Below are positions 8,801 to 21,394 of a stretch of DNA of 64,000 nt, piece after piece. Position numbers and translations under genes: made by a program. How positions within the stretch are numbered: the first letter of the stretch is position 1; each line of letters begins with the position of its first letter. The DNA is from Elioraea tepidiphila DSM 17972 (GTDB lineage Bacteria; Pseudomonadota; Alphaproteobacteria; Acetobacterales; Acetobacteraceae), in contig NZ_KB899925.1 of assembly GCF_000378465.1 (NCBI RefSeq), positions 1-64,000 on the forward strand. The letters run 5' to 3'. The notes under the pieces are model-generated. The model had not been told where the DNA came from. It made no database searches and worked only from the letters and a program-made list of their open reading frames with translations.

Positions 8801-9325
8801 GTGAGGACGATCTGGCATTGTCACATCGCCGTTTCGCTGGACGGCCTCATCGCCAAGCCCGACGGTTCGGTGGACTGGCTCGCTGCCTATCCGGCTGAGG
8901 ATTTCGGTATCGACGCCTTTCTTGCGAGCGTGGACACGATCCTCATGGGGCGTGTCACCTACGAGGCGGTTCGTCGGCTTGGCGATTGGCCCTATCCGGG
9001 CAAGCCGACCGTGGTCGTCACCTCGCGCACATTGCCCGACCCGCCGGAGGGGGTGGAAGCACGCGGTGGCGAGCTCGGGGCGATTGTTGCCGAGCTGGAG
9101 CAGCGCGGGCTGGAGCGGGTCTGGATCGAGGGCGGTGGGCAGATCGTGCGAGGCATGCTCGCCCTTGGCCGGCTCGACGTGTTGGAGATGGCCGTGATCC
9201 CGATCGTACTCGGCGACGGGATTCGCCTCTTCCCAGCGGGCACGCCGGAGACCACTCTCCGACTGGTCCGGTGCGAGGCCAAGCCGCGCAGCGCTCTGCA
9301 CCTCGTTTATGAACGCGCGGCATGA
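8801..9325 (+). CDS. Dihydrofolate reductase / RibD C-terminal family protein
   Basis: Protein of 174 residues. It begins at GTG 8801 with AGGA 7 bases upstream. The opening AVSLDGLIAKPDGSVDWL, the middle MGRVTYEAV and the end segment PIVLGDGIRLF are typical of the NADPH-binding RibD C-terminal reductase family (YwjB/YyaP type). Such proteins reduce pyrimidine or folate-like substrates, but the true substrate of most is unknown. It overlaps by a few codons a possible upstream start of the following peptidase gene, so the two are probably transcribed together. Confidence 0.8.
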   Translation: MRTIWHCHIAVSLDGLIAKPDGSVDWLAAYPAEDFGIDAFLASVDTILMGRVTYEAVRRLGDWPYPGKPTVVVTSRTLPDPPEGVEARGGELGAIVAELEQRGLERVWIEGGGQIVRGMLALGRLDVLEMAVIPIVLGDGIRLFPAGTPETTLRLVRCEAKPRSALHLVYERAA

Positions 9326-9353
9326 TGCTGCGACGGAAGGGACAACGGCCCCA

Positions 9354-10472
9354 ATGACCAACGATCTCGGCGAGCGCACGCTCCGCCTTGCCCGCGACCT
9401 GGTCGCGATCGACAGCCAGAGCTCGCTGAGCAACATCGCGATCGCCGAACGGATCGAGGCCGAGCTCGCGGGATTCGAGGTCGAGCGGCTGGACTGGACC
9501 GACCCGAACGGCGTGCCCAAACGCGCGCTGGTCGCGCATCGCGGCCCGGCGCGCGGGGGTGCCGCCTTCAGCGCGCACATGGACACGGTTCCCGACACCG
9601 GCTGGACCAGCGATCCCTGGACCCCGCTGGTCGCCGACGGAATGCTGCACGGGCTCGGCGCCTGCGACATGAAGGGGCCGCTCGCGGCCAGCCTGGTCGC
9701 CGCCCAGGCCGCGCCCGCCGACCTGCCGCTCAGCCTGCTCTACACCTTCGACGAGGAGACCACGAAGGCAGGCGCGCGCCTGATCGCCGAGAAGAGCGCG
9801 CTGATGCGGCGGTTCACGCCCAAGGGCATCGTGGTGGTCGAACCCTCCGCCATGCAGTGCGTGCGCGGCCACCGCGTGCACGTGCAGTTCACCGCGACCG
9901 CGACGGGGGTGCAGGCGCATTCCTCGACCGGCCAGGGCAGGAACGCCAATCTCGACCTGATCCCGTTCCTCAACGCCTTGCTGCCGATCCACAAGCGGCT
10001 GCGCGAGGACCCGGCCTGGCAGGACCCGGCCTACGACCCGCCCTTCAGCGATTTCAACATCGTCATCGACAACCACGGCACGGCGGCGAACGTGACGGTC
10101 GCGCGCGCGACCGCGCATATCAAGTTCCGCTACAGCCGCAACGTCGATCCGGCACCGGTGATCGCCGCGGTCCGCGAGGCGGCGGAGCGCAACGGGATCG
10201 CGCTCGAGGAGCGGCACGAGGGCGCGCCGCCCCAACTGCCGGAGGATCACCCGCTGGTCGCCGCCGCCGTGGCCGAGACCGGCAAGCCGGCCAAGACCGC
10301 GCCCTACGGCACGGACGCCTCGGAGTTGCAGGCGATCGCGCCCTGCATCGTGCTGGGCCCGGGCGGGGTGGACACGGCGCACACGCCGAACGAGCGTGTC
10401 GCGGTGGCCGATCTCGCCGCCGCGCCACCGGTGCTGCTCCGGCTCGCCGCGCGCATCGCCGCGCTGCCGTGA
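9354..10472 (+). CDS. M20 family metallopeptidase (ArgE/DapE type)
   Basis: Protein of 372 residues. Metal-binding and catalytic motifs in order are FSAHMDTVPD, GLGACDMKGPLAA, TFDEETTKAG, VVEPSAM and the C-terminal GPGGVDTAHTPNE. These fit the co-catalytic zinc amidohydrolases that release acyl groups from amino acids (acetylornithine deacetylase, succinyl-diaminopimelate desuccinylase, carboxypeptidase G2). The dimerisation domain follows VQAHSSTGQG. ATG 9354 is preferred because an upstream ATG (9309) lies inside the end of the reductase gene. Which acyl amino acid is cleaved is not determined by the sequence. Confidence 0.85.
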   Translation: MTNDLGERTLRLARDLVAIDSQSSLSNIAIAERIEAELAGFEVERLDWTDPNGVPKRALVAHRGPARGGAAFSAHMDTVPDTGWTSDPWTPLVADGMLHGLGACDMKGPLAASLVAAQAAPADLPLSLLYTFDEETTKAGARLIAEKSALMRRFTPKGIVVVEPSAMQCVRGHRVHVQFTATATGVQAHSSTGQGRNANLDLIPFLNALLPIHKRLREDPAWQDPAYDPPFSDFNIVIDNHGTAANVTVARATAHIKFRYSRNVDPAPVIAAVREAAERNGIALEERHEGAPPQLPEDHPLVAAAVAETGKPAKTAPYGTDASELQAIAPCIVLGPGGVDTAHTPNERVAVADLAAAPPVLLRLAARIAALP

Positions 10473-10538
10473 CGGCGCCGCGGCGGCCCTTCGATCGGCT
10501 GCGGCCGCGCCCTGTTGCACCGCCAAAGACCCTATGGT

Positions 10539-10563
10539 AACCCCCGCCGCGCCTGCGGGGGTT
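10539..10563 (+). terminator. GC-rich stem-loop before the ATP synthase operon
   Basis: Arms AACCCCCG (10539-10546) and CGGGGGTT (10556-10563) are perfectly complementary around a 9-base loop. A run of five T occurs further on, at about 10580. It could end transcription from the peptidase gene or be part of the atp leader. If the ATP synthase delta gene began at ATG 10534, this hairpin would be coding. Confidence 0.4.
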
Positions 10564-10632
10564 CGCCCCGCGGGACGTGTTTTTCGTGCCGGCGCCGATC
10601 GCGCGCCGCATCAGAACGGGGACCGGGTCCGC

Positions 10633-11274
10633 GTGCCGGAGACCAATCCGCAAGTCGCCGAGATCGCCGCTGCGCTGAGGATGGCGCGGGAAGCCCGCGC
10701 TGCCGTCGATGCCATTCCCGCGCGCTACGCCGGCGGGCTGATGGCACTGGCGCGCGAGACCTTCGAGAAGGGCGATACCGGCGTCTATGACCGGATCGCC
10801 GCCGGGCTCGATGCTGTCGCCGCGGCGATCGAGCAGAACCGCGGCTTCCGCCATACGCTCGAAAGCCCGCTCATCCCTGCCGATGCGCAGCTCAAGGCCG
10901 TGCTCGCGGTGCTCGACAACCCGGCGACCGGCGTCAGCGTCCCGCGCGAGGTGCGCAACTTCGTCGGCGTGGTGATCCGCAACCGGCGCGCCGCCATGCT
11001 CGCGCGCATCATCGCCGCGTTCCGCGCCCTCGATGCCGAGCGCCGCGGCGAGGAGCAGGCCGAGGTCGTCTCGGCCGTGCCGCTCGACGACACCCAGCGG
11101 GCGCAGCTCCTTGCCTCGCTCAACCGCGCGGGCCACGCCCGCGTGCGCCTGACCGAGCGGGTCGATCCCGCCATCCTCGGGGGGCTCGTGCTGAAGCTCG
11201 GCTCGCGCCTCTATGATTCCTCAATCAGGAGCCGCCTCCAGCGGCTCGCCCATGCCATGAAGGGGGCTGCCTGA
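10633..11274 (+). CDS. atpH: F0F1 ATP synthase subunit delta
   Basis: Protein of 213 residues in the chosen frame. The segment [13 protein letters not shown] near residue 31 and the C-terminal [21 protein letters not shown], split as [13 protein letters not shown] and SIRSRL, are hallmark ends of the delta subunit. This subunit forms the peripheral stalk linking F1 to the b subunits in the membrane. GTG 10633 gives a tail before RYA of about 30 residues, slightly long. ATG 10534 would add 33 more residues of non-conserved sequence. First gene of atpHAGDC; atpA follows directly. Confidence 0.9.
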   Translation: MPETNPQVAEIAAALRMAREARAAVDAIPARYAGGLMALARETFEKGDTGVYDRIAAGLDAVAAAIEQNRGFRHTLESPLIPADAQLKAVLAVLDNPATGVSVPREVRNFVGVVIRNRRAAMLARIIAAFRALDAERRGEEQAEVVSAVPLDDTQRAQLLASLNRAGHARVRLTERVDPAILGGLVLKLGSRLYDSSIRSRLQRLAHAMKGAA

Positions 11275-11275
11275 C

Positions 11276-12808
<1,533 letters not shown>

Positions 12809-12831
12809 GGCACGCGGTCCGGGGATAGACG

Positions 12832-13716
12832 ATGCCGAGCCTCAAGGCGCTCCGCACGCGGATCAACAGCGTCAAGTCGACGCGCAAGATCACGCAGGCG
12901 ATGAAGATGGTCGCCGCGTCGAAGCTGAAGCGCGCGCAGAGCCAGGCCGAGCAGGCCCGCCCCTATGCGGAGCGCATGGAGCGGATGCTGGGCGCGCTCG
13001 CCGCCTCGGTCGCGGGCAGCCCGATCGCGCCGCCCATGCTGGTCGGCACCGGCAAGGAGGACGTCCATCTCCTGGTCGTGGTGTCGGCCGATCGCGGACT
13101 CTGCGGCGGCTTCAACACCGCCGTCTCGCGCTTCGCGCGCAACCGGACGCGCGCGCTGATCGAGCAGGGCAAGACGGTGAAGATCCTGACCGTCGGCCGC
13201 AAGGGGCGCGATTTCCTGCGCCGCGAGTACCGCAAGAACATCGTCGGCAGCATCGACTTCGTGGGCAGGAAGCAGATCGGCTTCGAGGACGCGGTGGAGA
13301 TCGCCAACCAGGTGACGGAGATGCTGGAGGGCCAGCAGTTCGACGTCTGCACGCTGATCTACAACCGCTTCAAGAACGTCATCACCCAGGTGCCGTCCGA
13401 GCAGCGGCTGATCCCGGCGAGCATCGAGGGCGCGCCCACCGAGACCGCGGGCGGGCCGCGCGCCGCCTACGAGTACGAGCCGGGCGAGGAGGAGATTCTC
13501 GCCGAGCTGCTGCCGCGCAACCTCGCGATCCAGATCTACCGGGCGCTGCTCGAGAGCGCGGCCGGCGAGCAGGGCGCTCGCATGACCGCGATGGACAATG
13601 CCACCCGCAATGCGGGCGACATGATCGCCAGGCTGACGCTGAACTACAACCGCCAGCGCCAGGCGAACATCACCAAGGAGCTGATCGAGATCATCTCGGG
13701 CGCGGAAGCGATCTGA
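12832..13716 (+). CDS. atpG: F0F1 ATP synthase subunit gamma
   Basis: Protein of 294 residues. The N-terminal [22 protein letters not shown] and the C-terminal [15 protein letters not shown] with [15 protein letters not shown] (shown in parts) form the two coiled-coil helices of the central rotor. [11 protein letters not shown] is the conserved middle signature. The subunit turns inside the alpha3beta3 head and couples it to the c-ring. It lies 23 bases after atpA and 71 bases before atpD. Confidence 0.97.
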   Translation: MPSLKALRTRINSVKSTRKITQAMKMVAASKLKRAQSQAEQARPYAERMERMLGALAASVAGSPIAPPMLVGTGKEDVHLLVVVSADRGLCGGFNTAVSRFARNRTRALIEQGKTVKILTVGRKGRDFLRREYRKNIVGSIDFVGRKQIGFEDAVEIANQVTEMLEGQQFDVCTLIYNRFKNVITQVPSEQRLIPASIEGAPTETAGGPRAAYEYEPGEEEILAELLPRNLAIQIYRALLESAAGEQGARMTAMDNATRNAGDMIARLTLNYNRQRQANITKELIEIISGAEAI

Positions 13717-13754
13717 CCGCGCGCGAGGCTCGGACGGCGAGGACAACGGGTTAG

Positions 13755-15212
<1,458 letters not shown>

Positions 15213-15237
15213 GCGCCAGGTCCGGGAGCGCGCCAGC

Positions 15238-15651
15238 ATGGCGGAACAGACCACGCTCGAGATCGTCGGACCGACGCGGCTTCTGCTGTCGGAGCCGGTC
15301 GATCTCGCCGAGATCCCGGCGTATGATGGGTATATCGGCGTGCTGGCCGGCCACGCGCCGATGATCGCCACACTGCGTGGCGGGCTGATCCGCGTGCATC
15401 AGGGTGGCGCGGTCACCAAGCAGCTCTATGTCGGGCGGGGCTTCGTCGAGATCGCGCCCGATCGCTGCACCGTGCTCGCCGACGAGGTGATTCCGGCGGA
15501 GGAGCTCTCGGCCGAGACCGCGCGGACCCGTGTCGCCGAGGCGGAGAGCGCCTATCAGGCGGCCGCGGAGACGCGCGACGCCGACGAGATCGAGCGGGCG
15601 ATCATGCGCCTGGCCGCGGCCAGGGCGATGGAGGAGGCGGCCCGGCGCTGA
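15238..15651 (+). CDS. atpC: F0F1 ATP synthase subunit epsilon
   Basis: Protein of 137 residues. It has the N-terminal beta-sandwich with AEIPAYDGYIGVLAGHAPMI and the short C-terminal helical hairpin. Epsilon is part of the central stalk and can inhibit ATP hydrolysis. Last gene of the F1 operon; a stem-loop follows 12 bases after its stop. F0 genes are absent from the window, as usual in alphaproteobacteria, where they form a separate operon. Confidence 0.95.
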   Translation: MAEQTTLEIVGPTRLLLSEPVDLAEIPAYDGYIGVLAGHAPMIATLRGGLIRVHQGGAVTKQLYVGRGFVEIAPDRCTVLADEVIPAEELSAETARTRVAEAESAYQAAAETRDADEIERAIMRLAAARAMEEAARR

Positions 15652-15662
15652 GGCCGCCTGCC

Positions 15663-15681
15663 GTCCGCATGATCTGCGGAC
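15663..15681 (+). terminator. Stem-loop after the ATP synthase operon
   Basis: GTCCGCA (15663-15669) and TGCGGAC (15675-15681) form a perfect 7-base stem with a 5-base loop, 12 bases after the atpC stop. No T-run follows, so this may stabilise the mRNA end or act with Rho rather than be a classical terminator. Confidence 0.45.
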
Positions 15682-15837
15682 AGGGTTGCAACACGCTGAT
15701 TCGGTTCGGTTTCGTCCTGTCCGCGCCCCCTTGCCTCGCTGGCGCGCAATCCCCATTCCTGTGCTAGCGTTCGTGCAAGGCCGAGTCCCCCCTCGGGAAG
15801 GCAGGGCTGTTCGACAACCGGGAAGGACGGCAACGCC

Positions 15838-16701
15838 ATGAAACACTGGCACATCGACCAGGTCGGCTGGGACCGGTTCGATCCCGCCAAGGTCGATCCG
15901 GGCATCGTGCCGCTGGTGAAGGCGGCGGCGATGGTGGAGCGCAACGGCGACGACTACGCCACCTATCTCTGCAACGTGTTCCACGACGACCCCGACTTCC
16001 GCCAGGCCGCGCTGAACTGGGCGGTGGAGGAGGTCCAGCACGGCGAGGCGCTCGGCCGCTGGGCGATGCTGGCGGATCCCTCATGGGACTACCGCGCCGC
16101 CTTCGCCCGCTTCCGCGAGGGCTACAAGATCCCGCTGGAAGCGGATCATTCCGTGCGCGGCAGCCGCACCGGCGAACTGATCGCGCGCTGCATGGTCGAG
16201 ACCGGCACCTCGTCCTACTACACCGCACTCGGGGAGGGCACCGAGGAGCCGGTGCTGAAGCAGGTCTGCCAGCTGATCGCAGCCGACGAGTACCGCCACT
16301 TCAAGCTGTTCTACGACCACATGCGGCGCTATCTCGCGCGCGAGAAGATCTCGCTGATCGAGCGGCTGCGCATCGCGGCCGGGCGGATCGGCGAGAGCGA
16401 GGACGACGAGCTCGCCTTCGCATTCCACTGCGGCAACATGCCGGACGGCGTCCCGTATGACCGCAAGACCTCGATCGCCACCTACATGGCCAAGGCGATG
16501 ACGTACTACAAAGTGCGCCATATCGACCGCGGCATGGGCATGATCTTCAAGGCTGTCGGGCTGCCGCCGCGCGGCCGGCTGTCGGAGTTCGCCGCGCGGG
16601 CCGCGCACCGCTTCATCCGCTTCAAGCAGCGGCGCAACGAGGCGATCGCGCAACGCGCTGCCGCCAACAGCAACATTCCCCGCACCGCGCAGGCGGCCTG
16701 A
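15838..16701 (+). CDS. Ferritin-like diiron protein
   Basis: Protein of 287 residues, largely helical. Carboxylate-bridged diiron motifs are visible: a first Glu in AAMVERNGDDY, EEVQHGE near residue 63, a Glu in MVETGTSSYY, and DEYRHFKLFYDH near residue 149. The pattern of two ExxH pairs places it in the ferritin/rubrerythrin superfamily, close to acyl-ACP desaturase-like or hydroxylase-like proteins. An oxidase or desaturase role is possible, but the substrate is unknown. It is separated from the ATP synthase operon by a stem-loop and 150 bases. Confidence 0.7.
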   Translation: MKHWHIDQVGWDRFDPAKVDPGIVPLVKAAAMVERNGDDYATYLCNVFHDDPDFRQAALNWAVEEVQHGEALGRWAMLADPSWDYRAAFARFREGYKIPLEADHSVRGSRTGELIARCMVETGTSSYYTALGEGTEEPVLKQVCQLIAADEYRHFKLFYDHMRRYLAREKISLIERLRIAAGRIGESEDDELAFAFHCGNMPDGVPYDRKTSIATYMAKAMTYYKVRHIDRGMGMIFKAVGLPPRGRLSEFAARAAHRFIRFKQRRNEAIAQRAAANSNIPRTAQAA

Positions 16702-16759
16702 ACCTCCCCGCGCCACGGGACCTTGACGCCGCCGTCCGCGCATCGGAGAGGCGCGGGCG

Positions 16760-17707
16760 ATGACGGCGATCCTGGTGATCAAGCACGGCGCGCTCGGCGA
16801 TCTGGTGCAGGCCTTCGGGCCGTTCGCGGCGATCCGTGCGCATCACCCCGCAGCGCGGATCGACCTGCTGACCACCCCGCTTTTCGCCACTCTGATGCGG
16901 GGCGCGCCGTGGTTCGATCGCGTGCTCACGGACGACCGCCCACCCTGGTGGCATCTGCCGGCGCAGGCGGCGCTCGCACGAAGGCTCGCCGCCGCAGGGT
17001 ACGGGCGTGTCTACGACCTCCAGACCTCGGCGCGCTCCTCGCGGCTGCTCGCCTGGATGCGGCTGTTCGGCGCCCGGCCGGAATGGAGCGGCATCGCGCG
17101 CGGCGCGTCGCACCCGCATGCGAATCCCGGCCGCGACGCCATGCACACCCAGGACCGCCAGCGCGAGCAACTCGCCATGGCGGGGATCACGGCGTTCCCC
17201 CCGCCCGACCTGAACTGGCTTCAGGGCGATGCCGCACGGTTCGACCTGCCGGCACGATTCGCGCTGCTGATCCCGGGCGCGGCACCGCATCGCCCGGCCA
17301 AGCGATGGCCCGCCGCGCACTACGGCGCGCTCGCCGCGCACCTCGCCGCCGCCGGACTGACGCCCGTCGTCCTCGGCACCCCCGCCGAGGCGCCTCTCGC
17401 CGCGACGATCCGCGAGCAGTGCCCCGCCGCCCGCGACCTGATCGGGCAGACCGCGATCGCGGACATCGCCGCCCTCGCCCGGCGCGCGGTCCTCGCGGTC
17501 GGCAACGACACCGGGCCCATGCACCTGATCGCTGCGGTCGGCACACCGTCGCTGGTGCTGTTCTCCGCCGACAGCGACCCCGCGCTCTGCGCCCCGCGCG
17601 GGCGCGAGGTACGCATCCTGCGCGTGCCCGACCTGCGCGATCTGCCGCCCGCGCAGGTAATCGCGGCGGTGGCCGCGCTTGACGCCCCCGCCGCCCCGCC
17701 CGCATAG
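16760..17707 (+). CDS. Glycosyltransferase family 9 (heptosyltransferase-like)
   Basis: Protein of 315 residues with the two Rossmann-like domains of GT9. The opening [18 protein letters not shown] is the conserved first strand with the GDL acceptor loop. [19 protein letters not shown] contains the GxSxxxKxWP-like nucleotide-sugar motif, and [22 protein letters not shown] is the nucleotide-binding C-terminal signature (quoted in parts). GT9 enzymes add heptose to the lipopolysaccharide core at the cytoplasmic face of the inner membrane. Just upstream of thrS, 34 bases apart. Confidence 0.85.
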   Translation: MTAILVIKHGALGDLVQAFGPFAAIRAHHPAARIDLLTTPLFATLMRGAPWFDRVLTDDRPPWWHLPAQAALARRLAAAGYGRVYDLQTSARSSRLLAWMRLFGARPEWSGIARGASHPHANPGRDAMHTQDRQREQLAMAGITAFPPPDLNWLQGDAARFDLPARFALLIPGAAPHRPAKRWPAAHYGALAAHLAAAGLTPVVLGTPAEAPLAATIREQCPAARDLIGQTAIADIAALARRAVLAVGNDTGPMHLIAAVGTPSLVLFSADSDPALCAPRGREVRILRVPDLRDLPPAQVIAAVAALDAPAAPPA

Positions 17708-17741
17708 ACGCCCCTCGCCCGAGAACGGCCGAGGAACAGCC

Positions 17742-19700
17742 ATGCCCGCCATCACCCTGCCCGACGGATCCGTGCGCCGCTTCGACGCCGCCGTCACGGG
17801 CACGGAGATCGCGGCGGCGATCGGCCCAGGCCTCGCCAAGGCGGCGATCGCGATCGAGGTGGACGGCGCGCTCTGGGATCTCGCCCGCCCGATCGAACAT
17901 GACGCGCGCGTGCGCCTGATCACCCGCAAGGACCCGGAGGCGCTCGAGCTCATCCGCCACGATTGCGCGCATGTGCTGGCCGAGGCCGTGCAGGAGCTCT
18001 TCCCCGGCACCCAGGTCACCATCGGACCGCCGATCGAGAACGGCTTCTACTACGACTTCGCGCGCGACACGCCCTTCACCCCGGAGGACTTCCCCGCGAT
18101 CGAGGCGAAGATGCGCGAGATCATCGCGCGCGGCGCGGCCTTCGAGCGCATCGTCACCACCCGCCACGAGGCGATCGACCTGTTCCGCTCGAAGGGTGAG
18201 AAGTACAAGGTCCAGCTGATCGAGGATCTGCCGCAGGGCGAGACGATCACGCTCTACCGCCAGGGCCAGTGGACCGATCTCTGCCGCGGCCCGCACATGC
18301 CGACCGTCGGGCATGTCGGCGACGCCTTCAGGTTGATGAAGGTCGCGGGGGCCTATTGGCGCGGCGATCACCGCAACGCGATGCTGTCGCGCATCTACGG
18401 CACCGCCTGGCGGGACCGCAAGGAGCTCGATGCGTATCTGCATCAGCTCGAGGAGGCCGAGCGCCGCGACCACCGGCGCATCGGCAAGGAGATGGGCCTG
18501 TTCCACCTCCAGGAGGAGGCGGTCGGCTCGGTGTTCTGGCACCCCAAGGGCTGGCGGCTGTATCGCACCGCCGAGAGCTACATGCGCCGGCGCCTCGACG
18601 CCGCCGGCTATGTCGAGGTGAAGACGCCCCAGCTCGTCGATCGCGCGCTGTGGGAGGCCTCCGGCCACTGGGAGAAGTTCCGCGAGAACATGTTCGTCGC
18701 GAACGTGGAGGACGAGGGCGAGAAGTCGCGCGTGCTCGCGCTCAAGCCGATGAACTGCCCCTGCCACGTGCAGATCTTCAACACCACGATCCGCTCCTAT
18801 CGCGACCTGCCGCTGCGCATGGCCGAGTTCGGCTCATGCCACCGCTACGAGCCCTCGGGGGCCCTGCACGGCATCATGCGCGTGCGCGCCTTCACCCAGG
18901 ATGACGCGCATATCTTCTGCACCGAGGCGCAGATCGCCGACGAGACCGTGCGTTTCGTCGATCTGCTCTCCTCGATCTATCGCGATTTCGGCTTCGCCGA
19001 GTTCCGCGTGAAGTTCTCCGACCGCCCGGCCAAGCGCGCAGGCACGGATGCCGTGTGGGACCAGGCCGAGGCCGCGCTGAAGGAGGCCTGCGCGACCGCG
19101 GGCGTCGCCTACACGCTGAACCCCGGCGAGGGCGCGTTCTACGGCCCGAAGCTCGAGTTCGTGCTGCGCGACGCGATCGGGCGCGACTGGCAGTGCGGCA
19201 CGCTGCAGGTCGATTTCGTGCTGCCCGAGCGGCTCGACGCGCTCTATGTGGCGCAGGACGGCTCGCGCCGACGCCCGGTGATGCTGCACCGCGCGATCCT
19301 CGGCAGTTTCGAGCGCTTCCTCGGCATCCTGATCGAGCAGTACGCCGGCCGCTTCCCGCTGTGGCTGGCGCCGGTGCAGGCCGTGGTCGCGACCATCACC
19401 TCGGACGCCGACGCCTACGCGCGCGAGGTCGCCGGGGCGCTCGCGCGCGCCGGGCTCGCGGTCGAGGCGGACCTCTCGAACGCCAAGATCCAGGCCAAGA
19501 TCCGCGAGCATTCGGTCGCGCACGTGCCGGTGATCGTCGTCGTCGGGCGCAAGGAGGCGGAGGCGCGCACGGTGGCGCTCCGGCGGCTCGGCGGCGAGGC
19601 CCAGCAGATCATGGCGCTGGATCAGGCCGTCGCCACCCTCGCGGCCGAGGCGACCCCGCCCGACCTGCGCGGCCCCGCCACGGTTGAAGCCGCGGCCTGA
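17742..19700 (+). CDS. thrS: Threonyl-tRNA synthetase
   Basis: Protein of 652 residues, full length. Domains in order are the TGS domain (1-60), the editing domain with [10 protein letters not shown], the class II catalytic core with [10 protein letters not shown] (zinc cysteine) and [17 protein letters not shown], and the C-terminal anticodon-binding domain with [12 protein letters not shown]. It charges tRNA-Thr in the cytoplasm. ATG 17742 gives the conserved start [14 protein letters not shown]; the upstream ATG at 17679 lies within the preceding gene. Neighbouring infC is the common thrS-infC arrangement. Confidence 0.97.
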   Translation: MPAITLPDGSVRRFDAAVTGTEIAAAIGPGLAKAAIAIEVDGALWDLARPIEHDARVRLITRKDPEALELIRHDCAHVLAEAVQELFPGTQVTIGPPIENGFYYDFARDTPFTPEDFPAIEAKMREIIARGAAFERIVTTRHEAIDLFRSKGEKYKVQLIEDLPQGETITLYRQGQWTDLCRGPHMPTVGHVGDAFRLMKVAGAYWRGDHRNAMLSRIYGTAWRDRKELDAYLHQLEEAERRDHRRIGKEMGLFHLQEEAVGSVFWHPKGWRLYRTAESYMRRRLDAAGYVEVKTPQLVDRALWEASGHWEKFRENMFVANVEDEGEKSRVLALKPMNCPCHVQIFNTTIRSYRDLPLRMAEFGSCHRYEPSGALHGIMRVRAFTQDDAHIFCTEAQIADETVRFVDLLSSIYRDFGFAEFRVKFSDRPAKRAGTDAVWDQAEAALKEACATAGVAYTLNPGEGAFYGPKLEFVLRDAIGRDWQCGTLQVDFVLPERLDALYVAQDGSRRRPVMLHRAILGSFERFLGILIEQYAGRFPLWLAPVQAVVATITSDADAYAREVAGALARAGLAVEADLSNAKIQAKIREHSVAHVPVIVVVGRKEAEARTVALRRLGGEAQQIMALDQAVATLAAEATPPDLRGPATVEAAA

Positions 19701-19731
19701 TTTCCCCATTCTCTACCGGTTCAACAACGGC

Positions 19732-19749
19732 AAGGAGGCTTGAGCCATC
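19732..19749 (+). promoter_or_regulatory. Strong ribosome binding site in front of an ATC start (infC)
   Basis: AAGGAGG at 19732-19738 is followed 8 bases later by ATC at 19747-19749, the first codon that gives the conserved IF-3 start. Neither ATG, GTG nor TTG occurs in frame at a suitable place. In E. coli, infC uses AUU and is controlled by IF-3 itself through start-codon discrimination. ATC here suggests the same autoregulation. Confidence 0.75.
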
Positions 19750-20286
19750 CCACCGCGTCCCACCACCCTGGCGCCGCCGACCCGCGAGGGCCCGCGCGTC
19801 AACGAAGACATCCGCATCCCCCAGGTCCGCCTGATCGGCGCCGACGGGGAGATGATCGGCGTCCTGCCGACCCGCGAGGCGCTCTGGCGCGCCCGGGAGG
19901 CGGGGCTGGATCTCGTGGAGATCTCCCCCAACGCCGATCCCCCGGTCTGCAAGATCCTTGATTTCGGCAAGTACAAATACGAGCAGCAGAAGAAGAAGAA
20001 CGAAGCCAAGAAGAAGCAGAAGGTCGTCGAGATCAAGGAGATCAAGATCCGGCCGAACATCGACGACCACGACTATGACGTGAAGATGCGTCAGGCCAAG
20101 AGCTTCATCGGCGAAGGCGACAAGGTGAAGGTCACGCTGCGGTTCCGCGGCCGCGAGCTCGCGCATGTCGATCTCGGCATGAAGGTGCTCGAGCGCGTGA
20201 AGGGCGAACTCGACGAGATCGCCAAGGTCGAGCAGATGCCGCGCATGGAGAACCGGCAGATGATCATGGTTCTCACGCCGCGCTGA
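19747..20286 (+). CDS. infC: Translation initiation factor IF-3 (ATC start)
   Basis: Protein of 179 residues. The N-terminal domain has [20 protein letters not shown]. The lysine-rich linker around [13 protein letters not shown] and the C-terminal domain [13 protein letters not shown] and MIMVLTPR complete it. IF-3 keeps 30S subunits apart from 50S and checks the start codon and initiator tRNA. The first in-frame ATG (19852) would cut off the conserved N-terminal 35 residues, so the ATC at 19747 behind AAGGAGG is the start. It lies 46 bases after thrS and is followed by a clear terminator. Confidence 0.95.
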   Translation: MPPRPTTLAPPTREGPRVNEDIRIPQVRLIGADGEMIGVLPTREALWRAREAGLDLVEISPNADPPVCKILDFGKYKYEQQKKKNEAKKKQKVVEIKEIKIRPNIDDHDYDVKMRQAKSFIGEGDKVKVTLRFRGRELAHVDLGMKVLERVKGELDEIAKVEQMPRMENRQMIMVLTPR

Positions 20287-20312
20287 CCGGCACGATCGAG
20301 TGATCCCACGAT

Positions 20313-20344
20313 GCGGCGGCCCCCCGGGCCGCCGCGCGCTTTTC
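20313..20344 (+). terminator. Rho-independent terminator after infC
   Basis: GCGGCGGCCC (20313-20322) and GGGCCGCCGC (20326-20335) form a perfect 10-base stem with a 3-base loop, followed by GCGCTTTT. It ends the thrS-infC unit and lies before the end of the convergent M48 gene. Confidence 0.85.
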
Positions 20345-20349
20345 CGGCC

Positions 20350-21213
20350 CTACCCCGTCCGGCGCGCGCGGATCGCCTGGACGATGGCCGGGTCCTCGCG
20401 CACCAGCGCGGCCAGGCGCTGGCGCCGGTCGCCATAGGAGGGATGCGTCGAGAGGAAGCTCGGTGCCCCGCCTCCGCCGTGCTGCGCCTCCATCCGGTCC
20501 CAGAAGCGCTGGCCGGCATTCGGGTCGTAGCCGGCGCGTGCCGCATAGAGCAGGCCCAGCCTGTCCGCCTCGTACTCGTGGCTGCGCGAGAACGCCGAGC
20601 CGCCGAGCGCCACCCCGAGCCCCAGGGCGGCGCCGATCGCCGGCGAGTACTGCCGGCCTGCCGCGGCCCCGGCCGCGGTGCCGATCACGGCCGCGCCGAT
20701 CGACAGCGCGAGCTGCTGGCTCACCCGCTCCTGCGCATGTCGTCCGGTGAGGTGGCCCATCTCGTGGCCCATCACCAGCGCCAGTTCGCCGTCATCGCCG
20801 TTGGTGAAGCGCCAGAGCCCGTCATGGTAGCCGGAGTAGCCGTTCGGCAGCACGAAGGCGTTGACGCTGCGGTCGGCGAGCAGTTCCGGCCGGAAGCCGC
20901 GGGTCGGCTTCGGCGCGCCCTCGACCGCGGAGAGCCGGCCGGCCATCTGTTCGAGTCGCCGCTGTCGGGCGGGGTCGCGCAGCACGCCGGTGCGGCGGCG
21001 GATGTCCTGCTCGGCCATGTTTGACATCTGCTCGAGCTCGGCGTCGGAGACCAGGATGAGCTGCGAGCGGCCGAGCTGCGGGTTCTGTTGGCAGCCCGCC
21101 AGCGGCAGCCCGAGCGCCATCGCGGTCAGCACGCTCGCCCCGGCGGCGATCAGCTCGCGGCGACGGTGGCAATAGGCAGGCGCGGCCAACGCGTCGTCGT
21201 CCTTGGATGTCAC
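20350..21213 (-). CDS. M48 family metalloprotease lipoprotein
   Basis: Protein of 287 residues. The zinc motif HEMGH (about residue 150) and the third ligand in HEYEADRLG are present. This is the BepA/LoiP/YcaL type that works on outer-membrane protein quality. A lipobox LAGC with Cys near residue 41 follows RRRELIAAGAS, so it is a secreted lipoprotein. GTG 21213 is chosen because GGGGGGA precedes it and it yields a complete signal peptide. It is divergent from the AmpG-like transporter gene. Confidence 0.85.
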   Translation of the reverse strand: MTSKDDDALAAPAYCHRRRELIAAGASVLTAMALGLPLAGCQQNPQLGRSQLILVSDAELEQMSNMAEQDIRRRTGVLRDPARQRRLEQMAGRLSAVEGAPKPTRGFRPELLADRSVNAFVLPNGYSGYHDGLWRFTNGDDGELALVMGHEMGHLTGRHAQERVSQQLALSIGAAVIGTAAGAAAGRQYSPAIGAALGLGVALGGSAFSRSHEYEADRLGLLYAARAGYDPNAGQRFWDRMEAQHGGGGAPSFLSTHPSYGDRRQRLAALVREDPAIVQAIRARRTG

Positions 21214-21394
21214 GATCGAGTCCCCCCGGCTGTGGACGTGGCGGGGAGAGAGTATCATCCCCGTGTATCCCGATAACCCTCCGACCATGCGAGTCGCAGA
21301 ACGATGATCGGTGCGACCAAATCCGGAGACCGCGCCCGAATGCCCGCGGTCCGCGATCGCCTGCCTGCCGCGTGACCCTTCGCACCGCACCGAC

